DNA of 64,000 nucleotides, taken from positions 4,898,001 through 4,962,000 of the forward strand of contig NC_068563.1 of NCBI RefSeq assembly GCF_022201045.2, written 5' to 3'. Below are positions 27,226 through 39,034 of this stretch, one piece after another. The stretch's first letter is position 1; every line of letters starts with the position of its first letter. The notes below the pieces were generated by a model. It worked only from the letters and a program-made list of their open reading frames with translations, was not told where the DNA came from and searched no databases. The translations under genes were made by a program, and so were the position numbers. Source of the DNA: Citrus sinensis. Its lineage: Eukaryota; Streptophyta; Magnoliopsida; Sapindales; Rutaceae.

Positions 27226-27449
27226 ATGGCCGAAGAGGCGATTCTAGGGTACTTAGAGAAGAATGAGCAAATCTCGGATTCTGGTAACTTCGCCGCCGAA
27301 CGCGGGTTTGATCATAACGACGTCGTTAATGTCATCAAAAGCCTCCACGGTTTCCGTTACATCGATGCACAGGCACTGCTTTTTCATTTCCACTAAAACA
27401 CGCACACTTGTTGTACTCTGTTTGTTAGCTAAAGGAACTGACTTATTTC

Positions 27450-27484
<35 letters not shown>

Positions 27485-30400
27485 TTTTGGTGTTCGTGTG
27501 CGTAAATTTATTACCTTTAAATCGAAGTAGCAACTCTAATTTTATTGATTTTTTTCCTGCTACTTGGGTCAGGCAACTAGCATAGTTGTTGATTTCATTG
27601 ATTTCGATTTTGGATTGTGTCAATGTAGCTTGGTTAACTGTGATTTAATTTAGTGAAAAGAAGCTACTTAAATTTTGAATTATTTATTTTATGGGATTGT
27701 ACAGGACATTAAGAGGGAGACGTGGGTGCTTACCGGTGAGGGTAAGAAGTATGCTGCTGAAGGGTCACCCGAGGTTCAATTGTTCTTGGCAGTGCCAGCG
27801 GAGGGTAGTATCTCGAAAGACGAATTGCAGAAAAAGCTTGATCCTGCAGTTTTCAAAATAGGTTGCTCCCAGGCTGGTAAAAATAAGTGGGTGGAGATGG
27901 GGAAGCAAGTTTCGAGGAAGGTTCAAAATGTGGAAGACAAAGTCAAAGATTTGCTTCTACAAGTACAAAATGGACATGCACTTAGCAAAGAGGAGATTGG
28001 CAGTCTCAAAGCACGGAAGCTTATTGTTCCCCAGACATGGAAGGGGTACTCAGTGAGAAAAGGTCCTAATTATGCTCCCAAAAGGAAGAAAGTTGCTACA
28101 GATTTGACTCGAGAGAACCTTCAGAAGGGTGATTGGAAGGAATTGGAGTTCAAAGAGTACAACTTCAATGCTAAAGGACAGCCTGCGGAAGGTGGCCATC
28201 TTCACCCACTGCTCAAGGTAAGGGATAAAATGTACATCCATTCAATTTTCAAAAAGTGTCGAACTGTTTCTAGCCTATATTTTCTGAGAAGCAAGAATCT
28301 GAAAGTGTATATACTTTGATGAGTGGGGCTACCGTGACTGATTGACATGTTACATATCTGAATAGATATTATTTTGAGTATGCTTGTGTATATGCTGTAG
28401 ATGATGATGGCTCACAGAGGAAGTTGCATTTAGTATTTGGCTTTGTATGAAACTTTCCAATGCCTGAAAATCTTTATGATATCTCGAGCATCACATTCCA
28501 ATGTTGCAAAACTTCGGATGATTTGTGCTTCTAAGCATTTTCTAATTGCAGGTGCGGAAGCAATTGAAGGACATATTTCTCCAGATGGGGTGAGTTCTGT
28601 TCTTTAGTTTGTAATGTTCCAGCATACTTGTGTGTTTGGTAGCACTATTTTTATTTTAAATGCCGGCATTTTTATATTTGGTGCTATGTTTGGTTTGCAG
28701 TTTTGAGGAGATGCCGACAAACAATTTTGTTGAAAGCAGGTAGATCTTCTTAGCAGCTCGTTTTGAACATGTGAACATGATTTTTTTCCCATTGCTGTGT
28801 AACTGCCAATGAAGCGTCATCATATTGTACTTCAGCAGTTTTGGTTTATCTAGGAAGTCCCAAATAACCATATAGTTAACGCAATGATGAGTAAGGTTGT
28901 TTTTGGTTGTTTATTCTAACTGAATGCATATTTTCCTGCCTTCATTTATTGAAAGAGTGCAAGAAAAATAAAATAACTTGTTAATATCTGTGCATACCTT
29001 CAAAATATTTTCACAACCCCTCTTGTGGGGTGTTTTCCTCGGAAGTAGAAATTATGTAGACCTTCTCCCAGGAATGTGGTGGCTATTTACAACCTCAATG
29101 TTTGACTTGTATTTTATTTCTCATATTGGTTTGACATCATTGTATTGGAATGAGGCAGCAAGTTTCAAGGTCAATGTTTTGTGAAAGAAAACAATAATGC
29201 ATTCATTCAGTTATGATTTATGAAGCAGGCTGCCTTTTGAAGCTTCATAGCGGATTTTAACAAAATTATAGTTATTGAAAGGAAAGAATTTAAGATAGCT
29301 AATTTCGCGTGCTTGTTTACCACCAATTATTGTAAGACTGGCAGACTAAAGCTGTATTGCTAATGTGTTGTATTAGTTATTTCAAAATATGTTCCAATCT
29401 TTTCTTGTTCAAGTATTTGAATGTTTGAACATTGTAAATGATAGCAAGCACTTGAATACTAACTTGTGTGTTTGTCAACTGATAGCTTCTGGAACTTTGA
29501 TGCATTGTTCCAGCCACAACAACACCCTGCCCGTGATTCTCATGATACCTTCTTTCTGGAAGGTTTGTATGAATTCATTGCTTGATTGTGGTGATCCTGC
29601 TTCTTATGGTTTCCTTTTGATGGTCATTTGGCTTGAACATGCAGAACCTTCCACTACAAGGGAACTACCAGAAGATTATGTTGAGCGGGTGAAGCGTGTG
29701 CACGAGTCTGGTGGTTATGGGTCCAGAGGGTATGTGATTTTCTTGAATCTTACTTATCCACATTAAGGTTGCTTTCTAACTTGATTTTGTACTATTTTTC
29801 GTAGATATGGATATGAGTGGAAAAGAGAGGAAGCAAACAAAAACCTTCTGCGAACTCATACAACTGCTGTCTCTTCCAGGATGCTTAAGGCGCTAGCTGA
29901 GGTTTGATATTCTTGATGGTGTTCCTGAATTTTCAATGTTTCTTCATTTTCAGACCTAAAAACCTTTTTCTTTTGCCCTTTTTGATGCAAAAGCCCACTC
30001 TATGCTAGTCAATGTATTTTTGTGAAAACAAACTTCCAAGACACTGCACTGGCACTTTGCTTGCACCAATAAATTAGATGGGACCAAATAAAATGTTGTT
30101 CTCAGAGCCTTGGTCCTTTAGTCTATGCTAGTTTACCTCGACAATTTTTCTCAAGATTTTAACACTGAAGTATGACAATCATGTCCTTTTCTTTAATATT
30201 ATTCGGGCCTTCGAGTCTGATTTTAAGAAAATATTTGGCATTTTTTAAAGTTTAACGCCTATTTTTAATTTTTTTTTCTTTAAAGTATTTTGTGGATGGG
30301 TTTTGGTTTCATAGTCATTTCATTAAGTGACTGAGTGGTTGTTTCTATTCGTTGATGTTATTTGCAGAAACCTTTTGCCCCAAAAAAGTATTTCTCCATA

Positions 30401-31834
30401 GATCGTGTTTTCAGAAATGAAGCTGTTGATCGAACTCATCTTGCAGAATTCCACCAAATAGAAGGTGTTGATGTCATTTTAGTCTTCATAACTTTGTGTG
30501 TTTGTATATTCACAATGAGGTGTCAACAATCTGTATTGTACAAATTACTTGACCCATCTTCTGGACCCAGGGAGCTAAAATTTTTCTTGTCAACTTGAGT
30601 TGGTGTTTGAAGTAGCTTGATATCTCCAGTTGGATTGTTCCTTTGTTCTTGTGCAGACCAGACACAGTCAACTTCTATGTTGATTGAAAATTGGTAGTAG
30701 AAAATATGTAAAAATCAGCCAGGATTTTTATGGACTGACTCTTTGGTGCACCTAGCAGTGATTGTAATTATAGTCTGGATGATATATTGATTTGTGTGCC
30801 TTTTTTAATTAATAATCTGAGTTTCTGATTTTTGTTTCAGGCCTGGTATGTGATAGGGGACTCACTCTTGGTGACTTGATTGGAGTCCTACATGACTTCT
30901 TCTCACGATTGGGTAATGCAATAGGACTCTTTGAAAAATCCAGTTGTTTCTGTCCATTGGTGTTGAACAAATTGGCTTTGAAGGTTTATAATGTATCGAA
31001 GTCGAATGAAGTGATGTTTAATATTTTACAACTATATTACAGCTATTTTCTGTTTACCGTATCTGATTATGGCAAGGTTCAAAATCCCATTTCTTGACCA
31101 ATCACAGAAAGATGATGTTTATACTCTCCTTAACCACGATCTACAGCAGTTGATTTTTGTTCTCTTTTCTCTTCCTGCTGGCTTAGATGAAATGTACAAC
31201 TTTAAGTAGAAACATGACATTTTGATTCCCCTCTATTCATAGGCATGTCGAAGCTGCGTTTTAAGCCTGCTTACAATCCATACACTGAACCTAGCATGGA
31301 GATTTTCAGGTATGTAATTTTGATCTTATTTATTTTGGTTTGTTTCTTTTGGTAGTTGACAATTTGGCATTGAATCCTGTTATTTACCAGTTATCATGAA
31401 GGCTTTGGGAAATGGGTGGAAGTTGGGAACTCTGGCATGTTCAGACCTGAAATGTTGCTTCCTATGGGATTGCCGGAAGATGTCCGTGTTATTGCATGGG
31501 GCCTTTCTCTTGAAAGGTAAGAAGATCTTTATGGTTATACAAAGAACTAAATTAATTGGAGCATCTTTGTCACGTCGATCTGTACATGTTTCTGATGGAA
31601 GATATTTCTATTTTCATTTTCCTTTTTTGAACTAGACCGACTATGATACTGTATGGTATTGACAACATTCGAGATCTGTTTGGTCACAAGGTATGCGCAC
31701 TTTCATTTTGCCAGCAGCTATGATGTTACATTGGCTTAAAAGTATGAAACGATGTTGCATATGTCCCTTGTTATTTACAGGTGGATCTTGGTCTCATCAA
31801 GCGGAACCCCATATGCCGCCTTGGAATTAGTTAG
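27226..31834 (+). CDS. Phenylalanine--tRNA ligase alpha subunit, cytoplasmic
   Basis: Thirteen exons: 27226-27372, 27705-28217, 28552-28589, 28701-28739, 29486-29562, 29645-29729, 29805-29901, 30368-30464, 30841-30912, 31243-31309, 31391-31516, 31636-31690 and 31781-31834, totalling 488 residues. The N-terminal part holds the winged-helix tRNA/DNA-binding modules of eukaryotic alpha subunits ([17 protein letters not shown]..., [14 protein letters not shown]). The class II catalytic core follows: motif 2 around [20 protein letters not shown] (about residues 340-360), [17 protein letters not shown] before it, and motif 3 at WGLSLERPTMI (about 446-456). It pairs with the beta subunit to charge tRNA-Phe. 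Intron 1 can only be removed with a GC donor (CAG|GCACTG), because all later GT sites lie after an in-frame stop; it also contains a (CT)n run at 27452-27481. Homologous to human FARSA. Confidence 0.93.
27452..27481. repeat. (CT)n microsatellite in intron 1 of the synthetase gene
   Basis: About 15 CT dinucleotides in a row inside the first intron. Confidence 0.9.
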
Positions 31835-31839
31835 ATCAT

Positions 31840-32725
31840 GGTCTGTTGGATTACTTTGTGCCAGCATGCACCAGGGTCTCAGCAAATGTACCGCAGCTTA
31901 TGGTTCAGAATTACATCAGATTTTTTGGTTTTTGATAGATAACTTTTAAGAGTAATTTTACAAAAGAGGTTTTGAAATTCTTGATTGTATTAAATCAATC
32001 AGTCAATATACTGGTTGCTTGTTTGGCGCTTCTGTTACACACTGATACAGCCAAATGAAAGTTTATTCTTCCTCTTGGTATATTTTTCTTCAGTTTTTGA
32101 TTTACTTTACTGCAATTTCCTATTAAAAGAAGGTTGGAATTTTTTTCACTACCTGGACTGCTCTGTTTATTGGCATTTGTAAAGATAGTCAAGGATGAAG
32201 GTCTATGCTGAGTTGAGTTTTTGCAGATAAATATACATAATATTTAAAATAAAAATAAAAATATGGTTTTAGATGATGATATGAAAAAAGTAAAAATTTG
32301 AAATTATTCTGACTATTAATTTAATATTCAGTAAAAATATAGTTCAATATTAAATTTTGATCTCCCAAATTCTTGATTGGTCAAGCGGTCTCCCTCCCTC
32401 TCTGTGTTTTTCTTTTTTGGTGGTTGCATTCATACATTAGTGTTCAAATTATATAAGGAAATAAGGGTTAAAAAATTAATTTATGCTTTATGTAACATTA
32501 AAATAACAAAATAATTTTTATTTGTGCTGTACATTACTAATAAACTTTTTATTAGTAAATATATTTGTTTATATATATATATATGTTTTTTTTTTTCAAT
32601 TCATTGGTCAGTGTTGCGTTGGATGACACATCATTTTTTTCTTATTTTATGTTCGTTTGGTTCAGTAATGAAACTTATTCCACGTGGCTTATGGCCCTGT
32701 AAGTAGCGAGTAAATTCATTCATTC
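31840..32725. other. PheRS 3' flank, no gene seen
   Basis: The probable 3' UTR of the synthetase gene, then AT-rich sequence up to the SINE target duplication. Confidence 0.4.
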
Positions 32726-32742
32726 AAATACTAAGGTCGGTC

Positions 32743-33211
32743 CTTCCAATAGGCATTTGGTACAATGGGAGAACCTTTGCACTTAAAATATTGAGTTTAA
32801 GGATTCGAGTCTCCATAAAAATATTTATAGGAGTTATTTACAATACTCCCTCAATTATTAAATAATTAAGTGGAGTCAGTCTGTCCTCACGAAATGTGAG
32901 TGGAGTGAACAATCCTCGAATATTTGAAAATATTTAAAGAATTTGGACAGCGCTTTAAAGGAGTACATGCAGTGAACAACCCTTGAATATTTGAAAATAT
33001 TTAAAGAATTTAGACAGCGCTTTAAAGGAGTACATGCCACAAAGAAAGAGTGGACAACCCTCGAATATTTGAAAGGGTTTAAAGAATTTGGACAGCGCTT
33101 CAGGGGAGTACATGCCACAAAGAAAATCTCAATTGTAGAATTTATTTGTAAATATTAATTGTAATATCTGATGTAATATCAATAACAATCTTGTATAACA
33201 ATATTAAAAAA
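32743..33211 (+). mobile_element. tRNA-derived SINE with internal tandem repeats
   Basis: The insert is flanked by an identical 17-bp target duplication, AAATACTAAGGTCGGTC, at 32726-32742 and 33212-33228. Near its 5' end are RNA polymerase III promoter boxes: A box TGGTACAATGGG (32758-32769) and B box GGATTCGAGTCTCC (32801-32814). The 3' end is an A-rich tail. The body carries three tandem copies of a 67-78 bp unit. At 469 bp it is long for a plant SINE, mainly because of these repeats. Confidence 0.85.
32904..33116 (+). repeat. Three tandem 67-78 bp units inside the SINE
   Basis: Copies start at 32904, 32971 and 33049. Each contains GAATATTTGAAA, TTTAAAGAATTTGGACAGCG and GGAGTACATGC. Copies 2 and 3 carry an extra CACAAAGAAAG. 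The repeats create a repetitive minus-strand ORF that is not a gene. Confidence 0.85.
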
Positions 33212-33575
33212 AAATACTAAGGTCGGTCTGAAGCCAATAAAACATTTTTAGTTTATATTTATTTATAACAAATCTTTTTTGTAAAATTGACCGATCGGAT
33301 CGGGTTCAATTATTGACGGATCACCATTTCGGGTCGACAAAACAAATCCAAGTTTTATCTGCTCTAGTTTTCTTTTTTTATCACAAGATTAGGGTTTATA
33401 CTGACTATGTAGATAGATCCAAAACCAAAAGCACTAAAGAATTGTTGCCTTGCTCTTGCTGAACCAGGTACTCTGCGTTATAGCATACCGAGTTATAAAT
33501 TTGGCGTTAACTTTTTTTTTTTTAGAATTAATTAATTGTCGTGGGAGTTAGTAGTTTAGGGTTTTTGAATTGGTG

Positions 33576-36500
33576 ATGGCTAGACGAGACAGTAGTGAGT
33601 CTAGCGACGATGACAGAGAGAGACGATGTCGTTATAGTGATAGAAAAAAGGAAACCAGATCCGTCGGTCGTCGGGATCGCGGAGACGAGTCGGATAATTC
33701 GTCTGATTCTGACCCGAAACAGCATCGACACGAGAGGCGCAATGAGCGAGGCAATGGTAACAGTAATAGACCTGACGAGGAGAGAGATGTAAGTGACAGG
33801 CGTGAAGGTGAGAGAGACAAGGATAAGCGTGACCTGCGGCAGGATGTAAGAGAGGAGAGTAAGAATGATGGGGAGGAGGAGGAGGGGAAGGATGGCAAGC
33901 GTGTGAAAAGAGACCGAAGAGATAGGGAAAGGGAGCGGGGGAGAGAGAGAGGGCGGCGAGATGAGAATGGAGAGGATGGTTTTTTAAGAAAGGAGGACTG
34001 TCATAGACGTAGGGATTTAGGAGAGGACAATGAGAGGGAAGAACGTAGGAAATCAGATAGAGGAAGGGATAGGAGGCGTAATGCTCGTGATAGGAGACGC
34101 AATGATGATGATGATGATCGAAAAAATAGGGATAGGAGAGAGATAAAGAAAGATGAGGATGGTGATACAAAATACAGGAGAGACAAGGAGAAGGATAGAA
34201 GACGGGAAGAAAGTCGGAATAAGGATGATAGTAAGGCAGTGGATGATTCGAAAGTTAAAAGCACGAGGCAAGAGGGTAATGTGAATGGTGGTGATGCAGC
34301 ATTGACCTTGGGTAGGAGTGGAGGGGTTTATATTCCGCCTTTTAAGTTGGCACGGATGATGAAAGATGTGGAAGATAAAAGCAGTGCTGAGTATCAGCGT
34401 TTGACATGGGATGCCCTTCGTAAGAGTATTAATGGGCTTGTTAACAAGGTCAATGCAACTAATATTAAGAATATTATTCCTGAGCTTTTTGCGGAGAATC
34501 TCATTCGAGGAAGGGGTCTTTTCTGCCGATCTTGTATGAAATCGCAAATGGCATCGCCGGGTTTCACAGATGTGTTTGCGGCTTTGGTAGCTGTTGTCAA
34601 CACCAAGTTTACGGCAGTGGGTGAACTCTTACTGAAAAGAATAGTTTTGCAGCTTAAAAGAGCTTATAAGCGGAATGACAAGGTATGCATCTTGTTGTGA
34701 TTTATTATTGACTGATAGGGATTGTCTCCTCTTCTGGATTTAGTTCTGATTTTCTTGGCTATTCATTTGCAGCCACAATTGCTAGCAGCTGTTAAATTTA
34801 TAGCGCATTTAGTAAACCAACAAGTGGCTCATGAGATTATCGCTTTAGAGCTGCTCACGATTTTGCTGGAGAATCCTACTGATGATAGTGTTGAAGTAGC
34901 TGTTGGCTTTGTTAAAGAGTGTGGATCGATACTACAGGATCTTTCACCAAAGGGACTTCATGGTTCGTATGCTGTTTGAATTACTTTTCTTTATGAATTC
35001 GTTTTATCTGTGAAGTTTCAGAGGATTGTGCCATGTGTATTATCTGGTTTATCAATGTTCTTTTATTTGTGTAGGTATTTTTGAGCGGTTTCGTGGAATT
35101 CTACATGAAGGAGAGATAGACAAACGAGTTCAATTTTTGATTGAAGGCCTGTTTGCCATAAGGAAAGCAAAATTTCAGGTGATTTTTTTTTTTAATTTTT
35201 TACCTTTGTTAAGTTTTAGCATGTAAAATTGACTTGTATGAATTTAGAGCTCAATAACTCAAAAACTTAAATCCTAGTGCTTTTGTTGTGCATTCATTAA
35301 TTTTCAGGGTTACCCCGCTGTTCGTCCAGAGCTGGATCTTGTTGATATTGAGGATCAATTGACTCATGAGATATCGCTTCAAGATGAAATTGATCCGGAG
35401 ATTACCCTTGGTGTGTCTTAGACAATCAACTTGTTTCAGCTGCTTCATTGGTTATTTCTGTTTGTTTATGGTTGTTAATGTTTTTCCCCAATGTACAGAT
35501 ATCTTCAAACCGGATCCTAACTTCTTGGACAATGAAAAACGCTATGAAGATATGAAGAAAGACCTCCTTGGTGAGACATCTGAGGATGAAGAAGGATCTG
35601 ATGCAGGTTCAGGGGATGAGGATGATTCCGAAGAAGAAGAAGAAGAAGAAGATGAGGAACAGATGAAGATAAAAGATGAAACAGAAACAAACCTTGTAAA
35701 TCTTCGAAGGACAATTTATCTAACAATTATGTCTAGTGTAGATTTTGAAGAGGCCGGCCACAAACTACTGAAAATTAAACTGGAGCCAGGTCAAGAGGTA
35801 AGCATTATAAACAATGCATGAATTTTACAAAAGCATTCTGAAACAGCATGGTTCTTTATCTGTTTTCTGTTGTCTGATAAGTAGGAGTCTAATCTCCCTT
35901 AAAGCTACCACATGGAAGAAGAGGTGGATCAAGAGTATTGTTAAGAATTTAAAAGCTTATGAATTTTATGCCAATCCATCGTAATCTAGGTAAATTAGGA
36001 AACCAACTGGATGCCCAGAATCTCTTTTTTCAGAATTGGAGAGAAATTCAGTGCAATTGTTTGCTCAAATTAATTGCATTTATGTGATGCTAAGGATGGG
36101 ACCAGTTGTCGGGTTCTTATAGTGGTTTTAGGTTTATAGAATACTGGAAACTCTGCTGTTTGGCCCATCTTCACTTGTGCAATGAATCTGCTGGGAAGGG
36201 ATAGTGATAGATATATGGACTTCTCTTTGTCTTATGGGTTAATGCTATAGCAAGAGCTTATTTGTATTGATCAATGGTGAATTGTCCGAGCATTCTTGTT
36301 ATTTTCTTTACAATCAGCCTTTTCTTTTTCCTGACTAATGCTAGACCAACGGCTTATTTGTATTGATCAATAGTGAAAATGTCCAAGCTTTCTTGTAACT
36401 TTCTTTACAGTCAGCTTTTTCCTTTCCCTGACTATTTCACACTAATGGTTTATATAGCATTCTGGCATATCATTTTCAGATATACAGTTTCCTTTACTTT

Positions 36501-38486
36501 GGCATGTATTCTTCTCTAAGAAGTTTTTGTTGTCTTGATTTTTCTTGTGTAGATGGAGTTGTGTATTATGCTTTTGGAGTGTTGCAGTCAGGAGAGAACT
36601 TATCTTCGGTATTATGGATTATTGGGGCAACGGTTCTGCATGATAAACAAAGTCCATCAAGAAAATTTTGAGAAATGCTTCGTCCAGCAATATTCTATGA
36701 TTCATCGACTTGAAACCAATAAATTACGTAATGTGGCCAAATTTTTTGCTCATTTACTTGGAACCCATGCTCTGCCTTGGCATGTTTTAGCTTACATACG
36801 GTTAACAGAGGAGGACACCACTTCATCTTCCCGTATTTTCATAAAGATTCTCTTCCAGGTATGTAAAAAGATTTTGCATTCTATTAAATTCTGTCTGTTT
36901 CATTTTTTGCATTCCCTTTGTTTGTTGTGATTTTGTCAATCTTTAATTCTTCATTGACTAGGTGGTGTGAAAAGTTATGTTATGAATGAGATGAAGATGA
37001 TTGACTTTGTAGATTGTAATGTAAAAATTATTTAAATAATTTATGAAATCAAAAAATATTGCAATGGTGACATTTTGCTTTCATCACATCCTTAAGTTCA
37101 CAATTACTAAATAAAGGTGTTTTCTTTGTGGTCGAATAATAGGAAATCTTTGGATAAGCAAATCTAATTGATATATGTAGTTAAGGATAATTGTGATGCA
37201 TTATTGGGTGGCTCACTACGTTTGCAAGTGCATAGCCTCCCTTTGTCTCTGAGGTGAGGGTTTGAGTTCCTGTTTGATCCCATGTACCAAGAGTATGTGA
37301 TTTCTGCTCGATATACCAAATTATCGTTGCAAACCATGAGATATTATTACAGTAAGGGATGATCAAAGTTATCTTGATTCATCCCGCCATGAGGAATCCT
37401 CTTAAATTATTAAATTAAATAAATTAAAGGAAAGAAGTGCCTCGGAGTTCATTAGGGATTTTTTTGTCTATGTATCGTTCGTTTCAATCATTTAGGTCTT
37501 GCTTCACTCGATGGTTATGCCACGTCATACTTAAAGCCTTTATGCTATGTATAGACCAGTCATTTTTTGATGTTTTGCAATGAATTCATCAAAATCTTTT
37601 TTATCAACATAGCCCCATTCTTGGTATCTTATTAGTAGTTTTGCATATTCTTATTAACCAATGCAATACCTACGGTTTTGATATACAAAAAATTGCCTGT
37701 CATTTTTTACATACATCCGTTCGACAATAAGCATTCCCCTTTTCATCAATTCTGTAAGAGTGAAATTCTTCTCAGTGATCAAAATAGGCAGACCTATTTT
37801 TGTTTAACCATTCTGAAAATTTTGATTGCTTCGAATATTTGAAGGCATGATACCCTTGATTATGCAGGTTTCTGGCTTTCTGCACTTGGTTTGTTTCTTT
37901 CTTTTATCCTGCTTTATCTTGAGTTCTAATATTCTTGCTCTTTTCTTGACCTTAATGGGATGATCTATTTGAAGTATTAACTCTATGGCTCTATCCCTAA
38001 GCAAATTGTTCTTATATCCTATGTTAATGTCACAACCTTGGCCAGTTATTAATGATATTGTATCTTTGTTTTTCAAGTCCTTATTCCAATTGTTACCTTT
38101 TCTTGCAGGAACTGTCGGAGCATCTTGGTATCCGTTTGCTCAATGAGCGGCTCACAGATCCAACAATGCAAGACTCATTTGAATCCATTTTTCCGAGGGA
38201 CAATCCCAAGAACACTCGATTTGCCATCAATTTTTTCACATCAATTGGACTTGGTGGTATCACTGAGAATTTACGTGAATACCTGAAGAACATGCCACGG
38301 CTTATCATGCAACAACAAAAACAAGTATCTGAGTCAGAGCCGGATTCAGAATCAGATGATGAATCTGAGAGCTCTGATTCATCCGACTCAGACACATCTA
38401 GCTCACAGTCTAAGTCGGAGGATTCATCAAGTTCTGATGAAAGCGACCGAGACAAAAGACGCAGTAAGCGAAGGAGAAGACACTGA
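33576..38486 (+). CDS. CWC22: Pre-mRNA-splicing factor CWC22 homologue
   Basis: Seven exons: 33576-34682, 34773-34962, 35075-35178, 35308-35410, 35499-35797, 36553-36858 and 38109-38486, giving 828 residues. Residues 1-230 are an extremely charged Arg/Asp/Glu-rich tail. [17 protein letters not shown] introduces the MIF4G domain (about 275-460, [16 protein letters not shown]...). An acidic linker ([13 protein letters not shown], about 540) leads to the MA3 domain (about 570-685, [20 protein letters not shown]). The core ends in NMPRLI, followed by a Ser/Asp-rich and Arg-rich tail ([11 protein letters not shown]). CWC22 is a spliceosomal protein that recruits eIF4A3 to start exon-junction-complex assembly. 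Telo-box motifs (TAGGGTTT) lie at 33390-33397 and 33557-33564, as in many plant RNA-processing genes. The chosen start is the first ATG. Intron 6 is 1.25 kb. Confidence 0.93.
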
Positions 38487-39034
38487 ATCATTATCTTGCT
38501 GCTGCTGTCGTGAAAGGTCTCTCAAGTCTTTGAATTTGTGAAGCGAAACAGTTAAAATGTAATGTTCCAATCTGTAAAATATCACATAGCTTCAACCCTT
38601 CTATTTTATGTCTCTCTTGCTTCTCTTAGCATTAAGTTTTTGACTTGTATGATCATTTGTAGCTGCATCCTTGTACTATGTTTAAATCAGCCTTATCTTG
38701 CAGAAAACTTGTAAGGAATTTTACCGTTCTCATTTTTTTCAGTTGTTGGCATGATTACGTTGAGAATACATACGTTTTTAACCATAACCCCCTCCCCCCC
38801 CCCCCCCCCCCCCAAAAAAAAGTACGTTGTACAAATTCGAATAGGCTGATCACAATCTTCTTATCAATTCTTCGTATGGGTATGGTCAATTTACAGCTCA
38901 ATAACAACCTTTTAGTTTCCTTTTTAAACATGGAAGAGCAAAAGACAAATGCCCTTAACAAATTAGTGGCTAAACTGATGTAAACAGTGAATAACAAACT
39001 TCAAATTTACTGTGCTAAGCTGCCTTTGAGAATT
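38487..39034. other. Convergent 3' flanks with a poly-C tract
   Basis: 3' UTR of CWC22 and, from the other side, of the mTERF gene. At about 38788-38820 a homopolymeric run of about 25 C, interrupted once near its start, is followed by seven A. Confidence 0.6.

Noticed and set aside
32876-33118. Minus-strand ORF with a repeated CTPLKRCPNSLN-like peptide
   Set aside because: It is the translation of the three tandem units inside the SINE; there is no promoter, homologue or intact N-terminus.
33601-34547. Long minus-strand ORFs rich in Ser/Leu/Pro and His opposite CWC22 exon 1
   Set aside because: They are antisense shadows of the Arg/Asp-rich low-complexity coding sequence of CWC22.
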